Assembly (NCBI RefSeq): GCF_009928445.1
Contig: NZ_JAABNO010000005.1
Location: 1 to 64,000, forward strand
Source of the DNA: Clostridium sp. C8-1-8
Lineage (GTDB): Bacteria > Bacillota > Clostridia > Clostridiales > Clostridiaceae
Direction of reading: 5' to 3'
Length of the DNA stretch: 64,000 nucleotides
Every line of letters starts with the position of its first letter. The stretch's first letter is position 1. A program made the translations under genes and the position numbers. The notes beneath the pieces are model-generated. The model did no database searches. It was not told where the DNA came from and saw only the letters and a list, made by a program, of their open reading frames with translations. Shown here one piece after another: positions 1-8,798 of the stretch.

Positions 1-316
1 TTATTTTATCATTTGATATTTTCCTTTTCCATGCGTCGATTCTTTTACGCTTACATTGCTATCTATAATCTCTATTAATATATCTAATTTTTCGCTGCAA
101 ATATGTCCATAGCTTTTTTAATATTTCATTTTCCTCTTTAAACCTTGCCATTTCTTTTTTCAAGGCTTTAACTTCTTTTTATGTCATAACTTCATTAACA
201 TCAACTTTAATTTCTTTTACATCTTTAATCCAGCCGTTATTTGTTGATTTTGCAATGCAATATTCGCTACTTAGCTCTGCTAAGCTCATCCCAGATTTAT
301 ATAGATCTACTATCAT
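1..316 (-). pseudogene. IS3-family OrfA remnant
   Basis: Reading leftward from an ATG at 316, the frame gives an HTH segment (MIVDLYKSGMSLAELSSEY) and then a Lys/Glu-rich stretch ending in KEENEILKK, typical of IS3-family OrfA (helix-turn-helix followed by a leucine zipper). The frame has an in-frame TAA at 179-181 and breaks again further left, so no transposase is made. A related but shorter copy lies at 2976-3366. A TGTCTAA-like terminal repeat sits just upstream of the ATG. The left part runs out of the window or into decayed sequence. Confidence 0.7.
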
Positions 317-503
317 GTCTTTTTAATGTGTCTAATACTTTATACTAACACCAAATAATTAGAGTACATTAGAGATATCTCGGATAAATTCTTCATATTA
401 TCTTTACAAAAAAATAATAAGATATATTTTATAGAGATTAATTTAGATACTTAAATAAAAATATTATCTAAAAAATAAATCATATTATTTGGAGGTGACA
501 TCA

Positions 504-608
504 TTGATTATTGAAGTTTTAGTTACTATAGGATTAGTGGTTTTTTCAGTGTTCACCATATATAAAAAGTTTAAGAAGAAATCATCATGTGGATGCTGTA
601 AGTATTAA
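504..608 (+). CDS. FeoB-associated-type Cys-rich membrane peptide (34 aa)
   Basis: A TTG start follows a perfect GGAGGTGA ribosome binding site (491-498, spacing 5). The product is one transmembrane helix (about residues 2-20), a Lys-rich stop-transfer stretch and a CGCC motif near the C-terminus. That layout is the one seen in small FeoB-associated Cys-rich membrane proteins, which normally follow feoB and are thought to help ferrous iron uptake. No feoB is visible here; the gene is stranded between IS remnants, so it may be an orphan left after a rearrangement. The family call rests on layout only because the protein is so short. Confidence 0.6.
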   Translation: MIIEVLVTIGLVVFSVFTIYKKFKKKSSCGCCKY

Positions 609-631
609 ATTACATAAAAATGATTGTAGAG

Positions 632-2420
632 TGTCAAGTACTTTTGGTTCTCTCGCAATTTTGGTGATACTTTTATTGGAAACTATTATTCAATGATTCC
701 AGCATAGATTTTCACTTATAATAGATTAAAAACTATGTTTGGAGATGCTAATTTGAAAGATACTAAGATACTGCATCAATTTGATGAGAATAACGTTATC
801 CACATTATAGCCGAAAGTACTTCCGAAGGAAGCTGCTGTCCACGTTGCGGAACAATATCAAAGAGCAAACATTCAAAGTATACTAGAAAACCTTCTGATG
901 GATCTTTAGAGGGCTTTTCTAAAAATATAACTATTATTGTTAGAAAGTTTAAATGTAGATTTTCTAGTTGTAGCCAGAAAATCTTTACTGAAAGATTACC
1001 CTTTGCGTCCGCATACGCAAGAATAACTAATAAAGCTATTGAATTAATTACATTCTTAGCTTTGATAATTAGTGCTGAAAAATTATCATGCATTATGAAA
1101 AAGCTAGGTATAAGCATCTCTCATGATACTATATTAAGATTAATAAGAAAGCTACCCAAGCACACAGCTACAATTGATGATTCAGTTAAAAATATAGGTA
1201 TAGGTGATTTTGCATTTAAAAAGAGAAAAAAGTACTGTACCTTAATTTGTGATATGGATAAAAGAATTATTTTAGATATATTGCCAAGTAGGAATAAAGC
1301 AGCAGTAGCAGATTGGTTAAAGAAATATCCACAAATCAGACTAGTCAGTAGAGATGGCTCAATATCATATGCAGGCGCAATTACTGAGGCACTTCCAAAT
1401 GCTCTTCAAGTGTCAGATAAATTTCACTTAGTGAAGAATTTACTTGATAACATAAATAGATATGTTAAGAGAAAATACCCTACAAACTTGGTCATACCAA
1501 AGAATAAAGAGGAAATTATTGATGCCGTTATAGAAGATAAAAATAATCTCAAGGCAACTATAAGAGATGAAAAAATCAAAGCTAAATGGGCGTTTATAAA
1601 AGAAATAAAGTATAAGCATCAATCTGGAGCAAGCATACGGGGACTGGCTAGAGAGTATTCCATGTCAAAAAACACTATAAATGGATATTTAAAATCGGAA
1701 AAATCTATATACTGGCCTCAAGGAATAAAAAGAGGAAGCGAACTTGATAAATATAAAAGCTATATTATTAAGTTACTAAAGCAATGTAAAACACATAAGG
1801 AAATTCTACATGAAATAAGTAAATTAGGTTATAAATGATCTCTTTCATACTTGTCTTCATATATGAGTAAGAATGGTATAAAAAGAGCTTCTGTAATTGA
1901 CCTAGCAGACAGTAGTGTTAATACAAAGACAAATTATATTATTAATTCAAGCTTAGTAATTAAGGCTATCTGTAAGAACTCAGAAAACCTAAGTAATACT
2001 GATGTTGATACACTTAAAATCTTAAGTAGAACATATCCTGAATTAATAGATTTGAAGAATCTTATTGATGACTTCAAGAGTATATTTAAAGGTAGTTCTC
2101 TCACATTAGAAACCTGGATAAATAAAGCTAAGGATTTTAATATTTAAGAGTTAAGTTCATATATATCTGGAATAGAGAATGATATTGAATCAGTTAAAAA
2201 TAGCATAAGTAGTAAATATAATAATGGACTTCTTGAAGGAATGGTGAACAAGGTTAAAGGCATAAAGCGCACAAGCTATGGAAGGTGCAACTTTGATCTT
2301 CTAAGGAGTAAAATTCTACATTCTCAGGGTACCACTGGATAGAAAAACAGTGTTTCTTCCGGCTTGGTACACTATATTATAACTTCACCAAAATTGCGAG
2401 AGAACCAAAAGTACTTGACA
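632..2420 (+). mobile_element. ISL3-type insertion sequence with intact terminal repeats
   Basis: The left end starts TGTCAAGTACTTTTGGTTCT at 632 and the right end is its reverse complement, ending at 2420. The inverted repeats match for about 35 bases, and a further TGTAGA match lies just outside them. The element carries one transposase frame (735-2342) of ISL3 type. ISL3 elements usually make an 8-bp target duplication; the flanks here (TTGTAGAG and ATCTACAG) do not match, so the surroundings were rearranged or the true ends lie a few bases further out. It is inserted beside an IS256 fragment. Confidence 0.85.
735..2342 (+). pseudogene. ISL3-family transposase broken by two in-frame stops
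   Basis: One reading frame runs the whole length: an N-terminal zinc finger (SCCPRCG), an HTH, then the catalytic DDE core recognisable by ADWLKKYPQIRLVSRDGS and QVSDKFHLVKNLLDN, and the family's C-terminal block NGLLEGMVNKVKGIKRTSYG followed by a stop at 2340-2342. TGA at 1836-1838 and TAA at 2145-2147 interrupt it without changing frame, so the first stop truncates the protein to 367 residues. The core is intact, but the C-terminal part needed in ISL3 enzymes is cut off. It is probably inactive unless the stops are read through. Confidence 0.85.
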
Positions 2421-2975
2421 ATCTACAGAAGCGATATATTTTATGGAGTTCCTTATTTGATGAACTATACAAGTTTGTATGTTGACATCGGGAAAAACTG
2501 CTTTTATAGCATCGGGCAGGCATTTTAGTCCATCCATACAGGCTATAAGTATGTCTTTGACACCCCTATTTTTTAGGTCATTGCATACTGATAGCCAAAA
2601 CTTAGCTCCTTCTTGCTCACCTATCCATATTCCAAGAATATCTTTGTAGCCTTTCAAGTCTAACGCCATGCAAATATATGCGGCCTTGCTAACAATTTTA
2701 TGCTCATCTCTAACTTTAAAATGTATAGCATCCATATACACTATTTGATATACTTCTTCTAGAGGCCTATTCTGCCAAGCCACCGCTGTATCTATTACCT
2801 TATCGGTAATTTTCGATATCATTGATGGAGATATATCTACCCCGTAAAGTTCATCTATTTCAGATTTAATGTCATCAACAGACATTCCTCGTGCGTATAG
2901 GCCAATTACCTTTTTATCAAGCTCGTTGCATACAGTTTCATATTTCTTAACTATCCTAGGCTCAAATCCATCTAA
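2421..2975 (-). pseudogene. IS256/Mutator-family transposase fragment
   Basis: The minus-strand frame shows the IS256 signature segments ISPSMISKITDKV, WQNRPLEEVYQIVYMDAIHF, GYKDILGIWIGEQEGAKFW and CIVHQIRNS, which cover the catalytic core with its first Asp (YMDAIH) and second Asp (ACMDGL). The N-terminus of a normal IS256 transposase is replaced by IS3 OrfB sequence and the C-terminal third is cut away by the right end of the ISL3 element. The missing C-terminal part is not found on the other side of that element, so DNA has been lost. Confidence 0.85.
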
Positions 2976-3366
2976 TACTTTCTTATTTGAGTAAGGCTTA
3001 TATTTTTTTATAGTTATCGCAAAAAGGCCAAGTTCAGTCATACGTCTTTGAACTCTATTTAAGGATACTTTATAACATTCATTTTTAAGTATATGGTGAA
3101 TTCTAGGAGCACCATATATACCTTTATTATCATCGTAGACTCTTTTAATAGCTATTCTAAAATCTTCATTTTCCTCTTTAATCCAGCCGTTAATTGTTAA
3201 TTTTGCAATGCCATATTCGCTACTTAGCTCATTTCAGATTTGTATAAATCTACAATCATGTTTTTATATTATTGGTTGTACCTTCTGCACTCTCCAATAT
3301 TGGACACATCCTTTCTTAACTAAATAATATTTTACTTAGTTCGACTTAATGTGTCCAAAATATTGA
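2976..3366 (-). pseudogene. IS3-family element remnant (OrfA start and OrfB N-terminal piece)
   Basis: Near 3259 the minus strand opens with MIVDLYKSEMS-like OrfA sequence matching the copy at 1-316. It then jumps, by deletion, to IS3 OrfB sequence with GAPRIHHILKNECYKVSLNR and MTELGLFAITIKKYKPYSN. The OrfB piece is fused in frame to an IS256 fragment at about 2975. Terminal-repeat-like sequences lie at 3294-3308 and 3349-3366. The second abuts the hydrolase remnant at 3364, suggesting the IS truncated that gene. Confidence 0.75.
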
Positions 3367-3731
3367 CATTGATCCAGGTATTAGGTAATATAGGTATTAA
3401 GTGTATTTTAACACATGGGCATACAGTGGGTAGTATGTGTTACTTAGTGAAAGATTCAATATTTACTGGAGATACTTTTTTTATTGAATGTGCAGTGAAA
3501 TGTGATGAATTAGGACGGAACACTTATAGTATGTTTGAGAGTATAAAAAAACTAAAAGGATTAGTTAATAGTAATATTTTAGTTTATCAAGGTCATTCAT
3601 ATAATAAGGAACCTGGTTGTGAATTTAATTTTGTATTAAGAAATAATGTTTATTGCCAAATCGATGATGAAGAAGGTTTTGTAAGGTTTCGTATGAGAAA
3701 AAAACAAAGGAACTTATTTGATTTCAAGTAG
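3364..3731 (+). pseudogene. 5'-truncated PksB-like MBL-fold hydrolase
   Basis: The frame encodes the C-terminal half of a metallo-beta-lactamase-fold hydrolase: ILTHGHTVGSMCYLV (a metal-ligand His), FTGDTFF (a metal-ligand Asp), then VYQGHSY (last metal-ligand His) and a C-terminus with FRMRKKQ. The HxHxDH half is missing because an IS3 end sits at the 5' side, and the apparent GTG start at 3351 lies inside the IS repeat. This subfamily is common at the start of trans-AT polyketide operons (as in Bacillus pksB). The two acyltransferase remnants downstream support that origin. It is not functional as it stands. Confidence 0.7.
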
Positions 3732-3780
3732 ATTAATAAAGGATTTTTATCGATGGGTAATTTTTTGGGGGGGGGATGAT

Positions 3781-4619
3781 TTGAAAAAACTATATATTTT
3801 TGTTTTCTGGACAAGGCTCTCAATATTATCATATGTGTGAAGAACTATTTGAGAGTTATCCAGTATTTAGAAAATGGATGTTGAAGTTAGACAATAAGGT
3901 TAAGAAAATAGCCAATAAATCTATAATTGAATTTATTTATGATTTCAATAAAAAAATGAGTGATGACTTGAATGATTTAAATATTTCTCACTTAGCTATT
4001 TTCATGATAGAGTATTCTTTAGCTCAATTATTAATTGAAGAAGGAATTACTCCAAAATATGTTGTAGGAATCAGCTTAGGTAAAATTGTAGCTTTAGTTG
4101 TATCAGGAAAAATATCATATGTTTATGCAATAAAATATGTAAATAGACAAGCTCAAATAATTATAGAAAAGTGTGATTATGGTAATATGATTTCTATTTT
4201 AGATGATTATCATTCTTATTATGAAAATAAAGAATTGTGTGGTAATAGTGAAATAGCTGCAATAAATTATGATAATCATTATATCATCTCTTGTTGTTCT
4301 AAAAATTATGATAAAATTATTAATTTTTTGAAAGATAATTCAGTAGTCTACATGAAACTACCTGTAAAATATACTTTTCATTCTAAATATATTGATAAAG
4401 CAGAAATAGAGTGTAAGAAAGTGGTTAAAAACACTAGCATTAATGAAAGTAGTATTAAAATTGCTTCATGTTATTATGGGGGAATGTTAAAAGAAGTAGA
4501 TGAAAATTATTTGTGGAATGTTGTTCGTGGAAAAATGAAAATCTTATACTGAGACAATGTTATCTCCATTCACAAAAGATAGAAATGTAAGTAAATTAGT
4601 AGATAAATATGGGAAGTAA
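3781..4619 (+). pseudogene. Degraded trans-AT PKS acyltransferase (PksC-like)
   Basis: The protein shows FSGQGSQYYH at the N-terminus, GISLGKIVAL in place of the usual GHSLGE nucleophile elbow, NRQAQ (the Arg region) and YTFHSKYID with the catalytic His. It therefore resembles a free-standing malonyl-CoA:ACP acyltransferase acting in trans on a modular PKS. The start codon region (TTG 3781) and the body (frame of 3800-4552) are offset by one base in a T run. The C-terminal stretch ETMLSPFTKDRNVSKL appears in a third frame after 4550, with the FIDLGPSG-type block missing. The elbow His and Glu are also changed, so it is a decayed gene. Confidence 0.75.
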
Positions 4620-4628
4620 CATATAAGG

Positions 4629-4826
4629 TTGAAAACATATGGATTTCCAGGTCAGGGCTCACAGTATAAAGGAATTGGTAAAGATTTATTTGATGAATTT
4701 AGTGAATATGTGAAAATTCCTGATGGAGTGTTAAATTCTTCTATTAAGGATCTATGGTTTAATGATGAAGGGAATAAGCTAAGTAATACAAAATATACAC
4801 AAGTAAAAATTTATTTTTTTTTATAG
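4629..4826 (+). pseudogene. N-terminal stub of a second trans-AT PKS acyltransferase
   Basis: Beginning at a TTG, ten bases after the end of the previous remnant, the frame opens with KTYGFPGQGSQYKGIGKDLF, the typical start of an acyltransferase. It then runs through SIKDLWFNDEGNKLSNTKYT, which corresponds to the stretch before the catalytic elbow. It ends at 4826 in a T-rich tail, losing the GHSxG elbow and everything after. Together with the two preceding remnants this matches the pksB-pksC-pksD order of bacillaene-type operons. No ketosynthase, ACP or ketoreductase sequence follows. Confidence 0.7.
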
Positions 4827-4984
4827 TATGCAATAATAATTTTAATGTGTTTATAAACAAGTAAAGTTATAAGTGCCAGTATTAGAAAGCGACAATAAAT
4901 TGCTATTAAAATCTCGCTTAATTTATAACGAGTTGATTAAAAAAGCACACTACTATAAAACATAATTTTTTTGAGGAGATTTAT

Positions 4985-6112
4985 TTGTTGAAACCGTGCA
5001 ATAGAAGTAAAATTATAGTATTTATATTCGTAGTATCTGTTATATCCGTATATTTTAACACCATTTATAAACTTAATAATAAGGTAGATACAAATACGAG
5101 AAAGAACTCACAAAAGGCAGACTATAATTCTCAATCTAAGTTATCTAATAATAACTACTCTACATTGGAAGAAGTTGCAAAAATGGTTGGAGTAGATAGG
5201 GTACATGAGGAAGGTGTCACTGGCAAGGGAGTAACAGTAGCTGTTGTAGATAGCGGAGTATATATACACGATGATTTAATTAAACCTAATAATAGAATTA
5301 TTGCCTTTAAAGATTTTGTAAATAACTTAACAGACCCTTATGATGATAGTGGACATGGGACATCAATAGCAGGTATTATCGCTGGAAATGGCTATTCTAA
5401 TAAGGAATGCATAGGAATGGCACCAGATGCAAATCTGGTGATAGTAAAAGCATTAAACAGAGATAATAGTGCTAGAATTAGTACCTTAATTAATGGATTA
5501 AATTGGGTTATAGATAATAAAGACAAATATAATATAAAAATATTAAACTTGTCTTTAGGGGTTGCTATTAGAAATGAAGATGAGAACCAAAAGCTTATTA
5601 ATGTTGTTGAGAAAGCATATGATTCAGGAATCCTTGTAATAACCTCAGTTGGAAATTTATATAATAATGAATCAATAGTTTATTCACCAGCAATTAGTAA
5701 TAAGGTACTAGCAGTCGGATCAATAAGTGATACAATTTTAAATTCAAGATTTGAATATAGTATTGCAGACTTTTCCGATCATTGGATTAATGAAGATGGG
5801 ACGATAAAACCGGACTTGATTGCACCTGGAAACAGAATACTTTCTTTGGAAAGTGATATTTATTATAAACCAAGCTCAGGTGAAAAACTTAACAAAAAAA
5901 ACACTTATTCAATTTCTAGTGGAACATCTGAATCTTCCGCAGTATTGACTGGAATAGCAGCATTAATTATGCAACAACATTCAGAAAAATTACCAGCAGA
6001 AATTATTGAAGTATTGGAAAAACAATGTGTAAAATTGTCTAGTTCAGATAAGGAACAGGGACATGGATTTATTTATGTTAGACCAGCTAATAATAGTCAA
6101 GTCAATTTTTAA
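4985..6112 (+). CDS. S8 family subtilisin-like serine protease
   Basis: This 375-residue protein has an N-terminal hydrophobic anchor (about residues 9-27) followed by a low-complexity Asn/Ser linker. The peptidase S8 domain then shows all three catalytic blocks: VAVVDSGVY (Asp), DSGHGTSIAGI (His) and SGTSESSAVLTG (Ser); the usual GTSMA/SP is GTSESS here. It probably works outside the cell, tethered to the membrane. TTG at 4985 is chosen because GAGGAG lies six bases upstream; a second TTG follows directly. It stands alone and has no visible propeptide-inhibitor domain or substrate partner next to it. The frame is intact although both neighbours are decayed. Confidence 0.9.
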   Translation: MLKPCNRSKIIVFIFVVSVISVYFNTIYKLNNKVDTNTRKNSQKADYNSQSKLSNNNYSTLEEVAKMVGVDRVHEEGVTGKGVTVAVVDSGVYIHDDLIKPNNRIIAFKDFVNNLTDPYDDSGHGTSIAGIIAGNGYSNKECIGMAPDANLVIVKALNRDNSARISTLINGLNWVIDNKDKYNIKILNLSLGVAIRNEDENQKLINVVEKAYDSGILVITSVGNLYNNESIVYSPAISNKVLAVGSISDTILNSRFEYSIADFSDHWINEDGTIKPDLIAPGNRILSLESDIYYKPSSGEKLNKKNTYSISSGTSESSAVLTGIAALIMQQHSEKLPAEIIEVLEKQCVKLSSSDKEQGHGFIYVRPANNSQVNF

Positions 6113-6188
6113 AAATAAGTTTTTATAAAAAATGACGTAGCAACCAAACCATTTCAAAACACGAAAGATTACAAAAACTGGAATGTGA

Positions 6189-6689
6189 TTAAGCGATCTT
6201 GCTTAAAGAGCTATTTTCTAAAAACATTTGTTTATGTATTTTAGGATCTCTTTGCTCAAGCTCCGTTTGAGTTCGGAGAACAGCAAAAATATAGTTAATA
6301 ATTTTATGTATTATAGCTACTAGAGCGATTTTAGGATTTTTGCCTTTTATGTTTATTTGATAATAGTCTAAAAGAACTTTATTTATAGGAAGATAATTAC
6401 GATTGTTACGTATAGACGCTAATGCAACTGCATATAACGCTCTTCGACCGATTCTAGTTCCTCTTTTTGAAATTTTGTTGTCATCACCTTCCAAGTTATC
6501 TGACTCGTTAACTGAGCTATTAATATCAAAGAAAGCTACTAGGTGTTTGGGTTTAATAAAACCATTAAGATCATGCTTTATGTTGAAAGACTTCTTGTAA
6601 ACGTCACCATTCGGTGCGAGAATTGCAGCATATGAAGAGTCACCTGAAACATCAATTCAAACTACAGGACTAGTAAAAAATTTAGACAT
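6189..6689 (-). pseudogene. IS110-family transposase with internal deletion and a stop
   Basis: One minus-strand frame begins MSKFFTSPVV, hits TGA at 6657-6659, then continues IDVSGDSSYAAILAPNGDVY (the RuvC-like N-terminal start of IS110 recombinases). Soon after it jumps to the C-terminal domain, with KISKRGTRIGRRALYAVAL and HKIINYIFAVL. About 230 residues in the middle, including the other DEDD acidic residues, are absent compared with the usual length near 400. It is dead on two counts. IS110 elements carry a bridge RNA in the non-coding part next to the gene start, so 6690-6900 could hold its remains. Confidence 0.85.
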
Positions 6690-7113
6690 TGTATATATCT
6701 TCTTTAAAATAAAATTTAGAGATAGAATAGAACTTCCAATCTATCAAATAGCTTATAAACTTGTTTGTGACACTGGTAATTCCAGAAGGGAAACCAAACC
6801 AGCTAAACATAGAATTCTACCTGATGGAATGATACGCTAATTTGCGGGTATAGGTTCTAAAACCTCCCAATGGGATTACATCTATCTTCTATTCAGGAGT
6901 ATTATACTAAAATATATTTAATTTGGTCAGATTTCTTTAGGAATTGAAATAAAAAACTATTTAATATATGAAATGCATATTTACTATCGGGGCGTAGGCA
7001 AAGTAGTAAATTAAGAATATTTTAAGTAAATACGAAGTGTAATGTTCGTTAGAAAGATAAATAGTTTTCTATCAAATGTTACAACTTGATTATACAAGGG
7101 GGATAAAAATTAA
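6690..7113. other. Gene-free stretch beside the dead IS110
   Basis: No open frame is supported. Bases 6690-6900 lie upstream of the IS110 transposase start and contain short inverted segments, the position expected for the element's bridge RNA; this is position-based inference only. The stretch 7000-7113 is AT-rich leader for the next gene, with AAGGGGG at 7097-7103 as its ribosome binding site. Confidence 0.4.
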
Positions 7114-7758
7114 ATGAGCAAAAGTAAAAAGTATATGACATTTATAGTATTTTCAATAATCTTAATAGCCATTTTCTCTATTAAGGAGATCATAAATTAT
7201 AATAAAGCTAATACAAAAGACTTAATTGTTAGTATTAATAAATATGTAGAAACAGGAGATGGTCTGATATACGATAGTAAATTATTTCGTGCTCAGCCAG
7301 TTAATATAATACCAAAAACGTTAGGTAAGCAGTGTGGAATAACTGATTTGAAAAAGCAAGTTTTTCAAGTCAGTGGACAGGACGAGAGTAAATGGTTATG
7401 TTTATTTGATGAAGGAATAGGGATAATATACAAAGAACAAAATGCACCGTATTTAGATATAAATGAATTTCAGCCTTGTGAAATCAAAATTAGGGATACA
7501 AATTCCAATAAAGAAATAATCTTAAACGATAGTAATATTATAAAGGAAACTACTGTGGACATGTGTGAAAAAAATATAGTTGATGAACCTAAGTCAGCAG
7601 CAATGGTTAAGAAATTGGAATTTCAATCTGAAAAATATCCCGGTTTAATTTATTCATATCTTCTTGTACATGATGTATCAGAAAATTGCTTTATTATTGA
7701 TACAGTAAATAAAAAAGCATGGAAAATAGGTCATGAACTAGAAAAGTATATGATGTAG
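7114..7758 (+). CDS. Membrane-anchored extracellular protein, paralogue of the next gene
   Basis: This 214-residue protein has one N-terminal transmembrane helix (about residues 9-25) and a soluble domain probably facing outside. I do not recognise the family. Its body lines up loosely with the 225-residue neighbour: a start such as GDGLIYDSKLFRAQPV, a Ser-Lys-Trp block (ESKWLCLFDE matching TSEWIAVND), then a Leu/Asp-rich INEFQPCEIKI matching ISDFGVNEIKI. An AAGGGGG site precedes the ATG. The pair looks like a tandem duplication with strong divergence. No catalytic motif is visible. Confidence 0.7.
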   Translation: MSKSKKYMTFIVFSIILIAIFSIKEIINYNKANTKDLIVSINKYVETGDGLIYDSKLFRAQPVNIIPKTLGKQCGITDLKKQVFQVSGQDESKWLCLFDEGIGIIYKEQNAPYLDINEFQPCEIKIRDTNSNKEIILNDSNIIKETTVDMCEKNIVDEPKSAAMVKKLEFQSEKYPGLIYSYLLVHDVSENCFIIDTVNKKAWKIGHELEKYMM

Positions 7759-7818
7759 TTAACTAAAGTAATATTTTACGCAAATATATTCGAGATATTT
7801 ACAAATTAAGGAGGGAAT

Positions 7819-8496
7819 ATGTCTATTAAGTATAGAAGATTAAAATGGGTATCGTTATCAACAGCTCTTATTTTAATTGTAATTATATTAATTAGTATTG
7901 GAGTGTATTATATTAACAATAATAACACAAATCTAATTAAGTATGAAAAGGGAGTAAATATGGATGGTATTTCACTTAATGGAGAAAACTATTCACCTGT
8001 GAAAGTTCTTTCTGTAGATGATAAAGGGAAAAAAGTAGGTTATGTTGCCGATGGAAATAATAAAAATCTTTATGATGTTTATGAAATTAAAGGATTAAAA
8101 ACTAGCGAATGGATAGCAGTAAATGATTCTGAAGAGCCAGGAGGGAGAGGAATATGGGCCTGTAAGAAGGATTCTGTAGAGCTTCCTAAAATATCAGATT
8201 TTGGTGTTAATGAGATAAAAATATTGGAAGACAATGAGCATTATACAAAAAAAACAATTAAGGATAGTGAAGAAGTCAATAAAATAGTTGATATTATTAC
8301 AAATAGTGCTGATGAAAAAAAACTATCTGGTCCTTTTGATGGCAAGTCATATGTATTGTATTTTGTATCACCACAATATAAAGGAATTGCTTATAGAGGA
8401 TACTTGACTATAACAAAGGATGGAAAGTACTATTGTCGTTTAGCTGGAGATAGATACATCGAAGTAACAAATGAATTTGGGAAGTATATAAAATAA
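7819..8496 (+). CDS. Membrane-anchored extracellular protein, paralogue of the previous gene
   Basis: This 225-residue protein has an N-terminal anchor at about residues 11-32 and an outer domain with GISLNGENYSPVKVLSVDD, SEWIAVNDSEEPGG and KISDFGVNEIKILEDNE. GGAGGG lies just before the ATG, 60 bases after the previous stop, so the two genes may be co-transcribed. The Trp-containing SEW block and the DFxxxEIKI block are shared with the upstream protein. Function is unknown; secreted sensor or lipoprotein-like roles would be guesses. A T-rich tract follows the stop (8503-8510). Confidence 0.7.
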   Translation: MSIKYRRLKWVSLSTALILIVIILISIGVYYINNNNTNLIKYEKGVNMDGISLNGENYSPVKVLSVDDKGKKVGYVADGNNKNLYDVYEIKGLKTSEWIAVNDSEEPGGRGIWACKKDSVELPKISDFGVNEIKILEDNEHYTKKTIKDSEEVNKIVDIITNSADEKKLSGPFDGKSYVLYFVSPQYKGIAYRGYLTITKDGKYYCRLAGDRYIEVTNEFGKYIK

Positions 8497-8798
8497 AATC
8501 AATTTTTTTTATAAATAAAGTATAAATGTTATCTATTAAGTAAAAAATCTTCAGTAATTTGGACAAGTTATTCTCAATTAGGTTGAAAGCTTTTGTATTA
8601 TATACGAATATATTGCAAATTATTAATCATTAAGTATAAGATAATGACGTGAAAAAATGTGCTAGAAAGGATTTATTTCAAAATGATTCCAGTAAAGGGT
8701 AGTATATAGAAAATTAATGAAAGATAGTTGTTATCAAGGGGGAAATGGCTAAGAAGCATTATATTAATTAAAAAAGAAATTAAAAGGGGTAGTTTCAA
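8497..8798. other. Gene-free leader of the ChW protein gene
   Basis: About 300 AT-rich bases with no supported frame. A T-run at 8503-8510 may end the upstream transcript. The last 60 bases contain AAAAGGGG just before the ATG of the next gene. Confidence 0.4.

Noticed and set aside
735..2342. Stop-codon recoding (TGA as sense) in the ISL3, IS110 and GNAT frames
   Set aside because: TGA is a normal stop for many intact genes here, TAA interruptions also occur, and the affected genes are mostly dead mobile elements. Independent nonsense mutations explain it.
632..2420. Composite transposon carrying the trans-AT remnants
   Set aside because: The flanking IS pieces are different families and broken, so no matching pair brackets the fragments.
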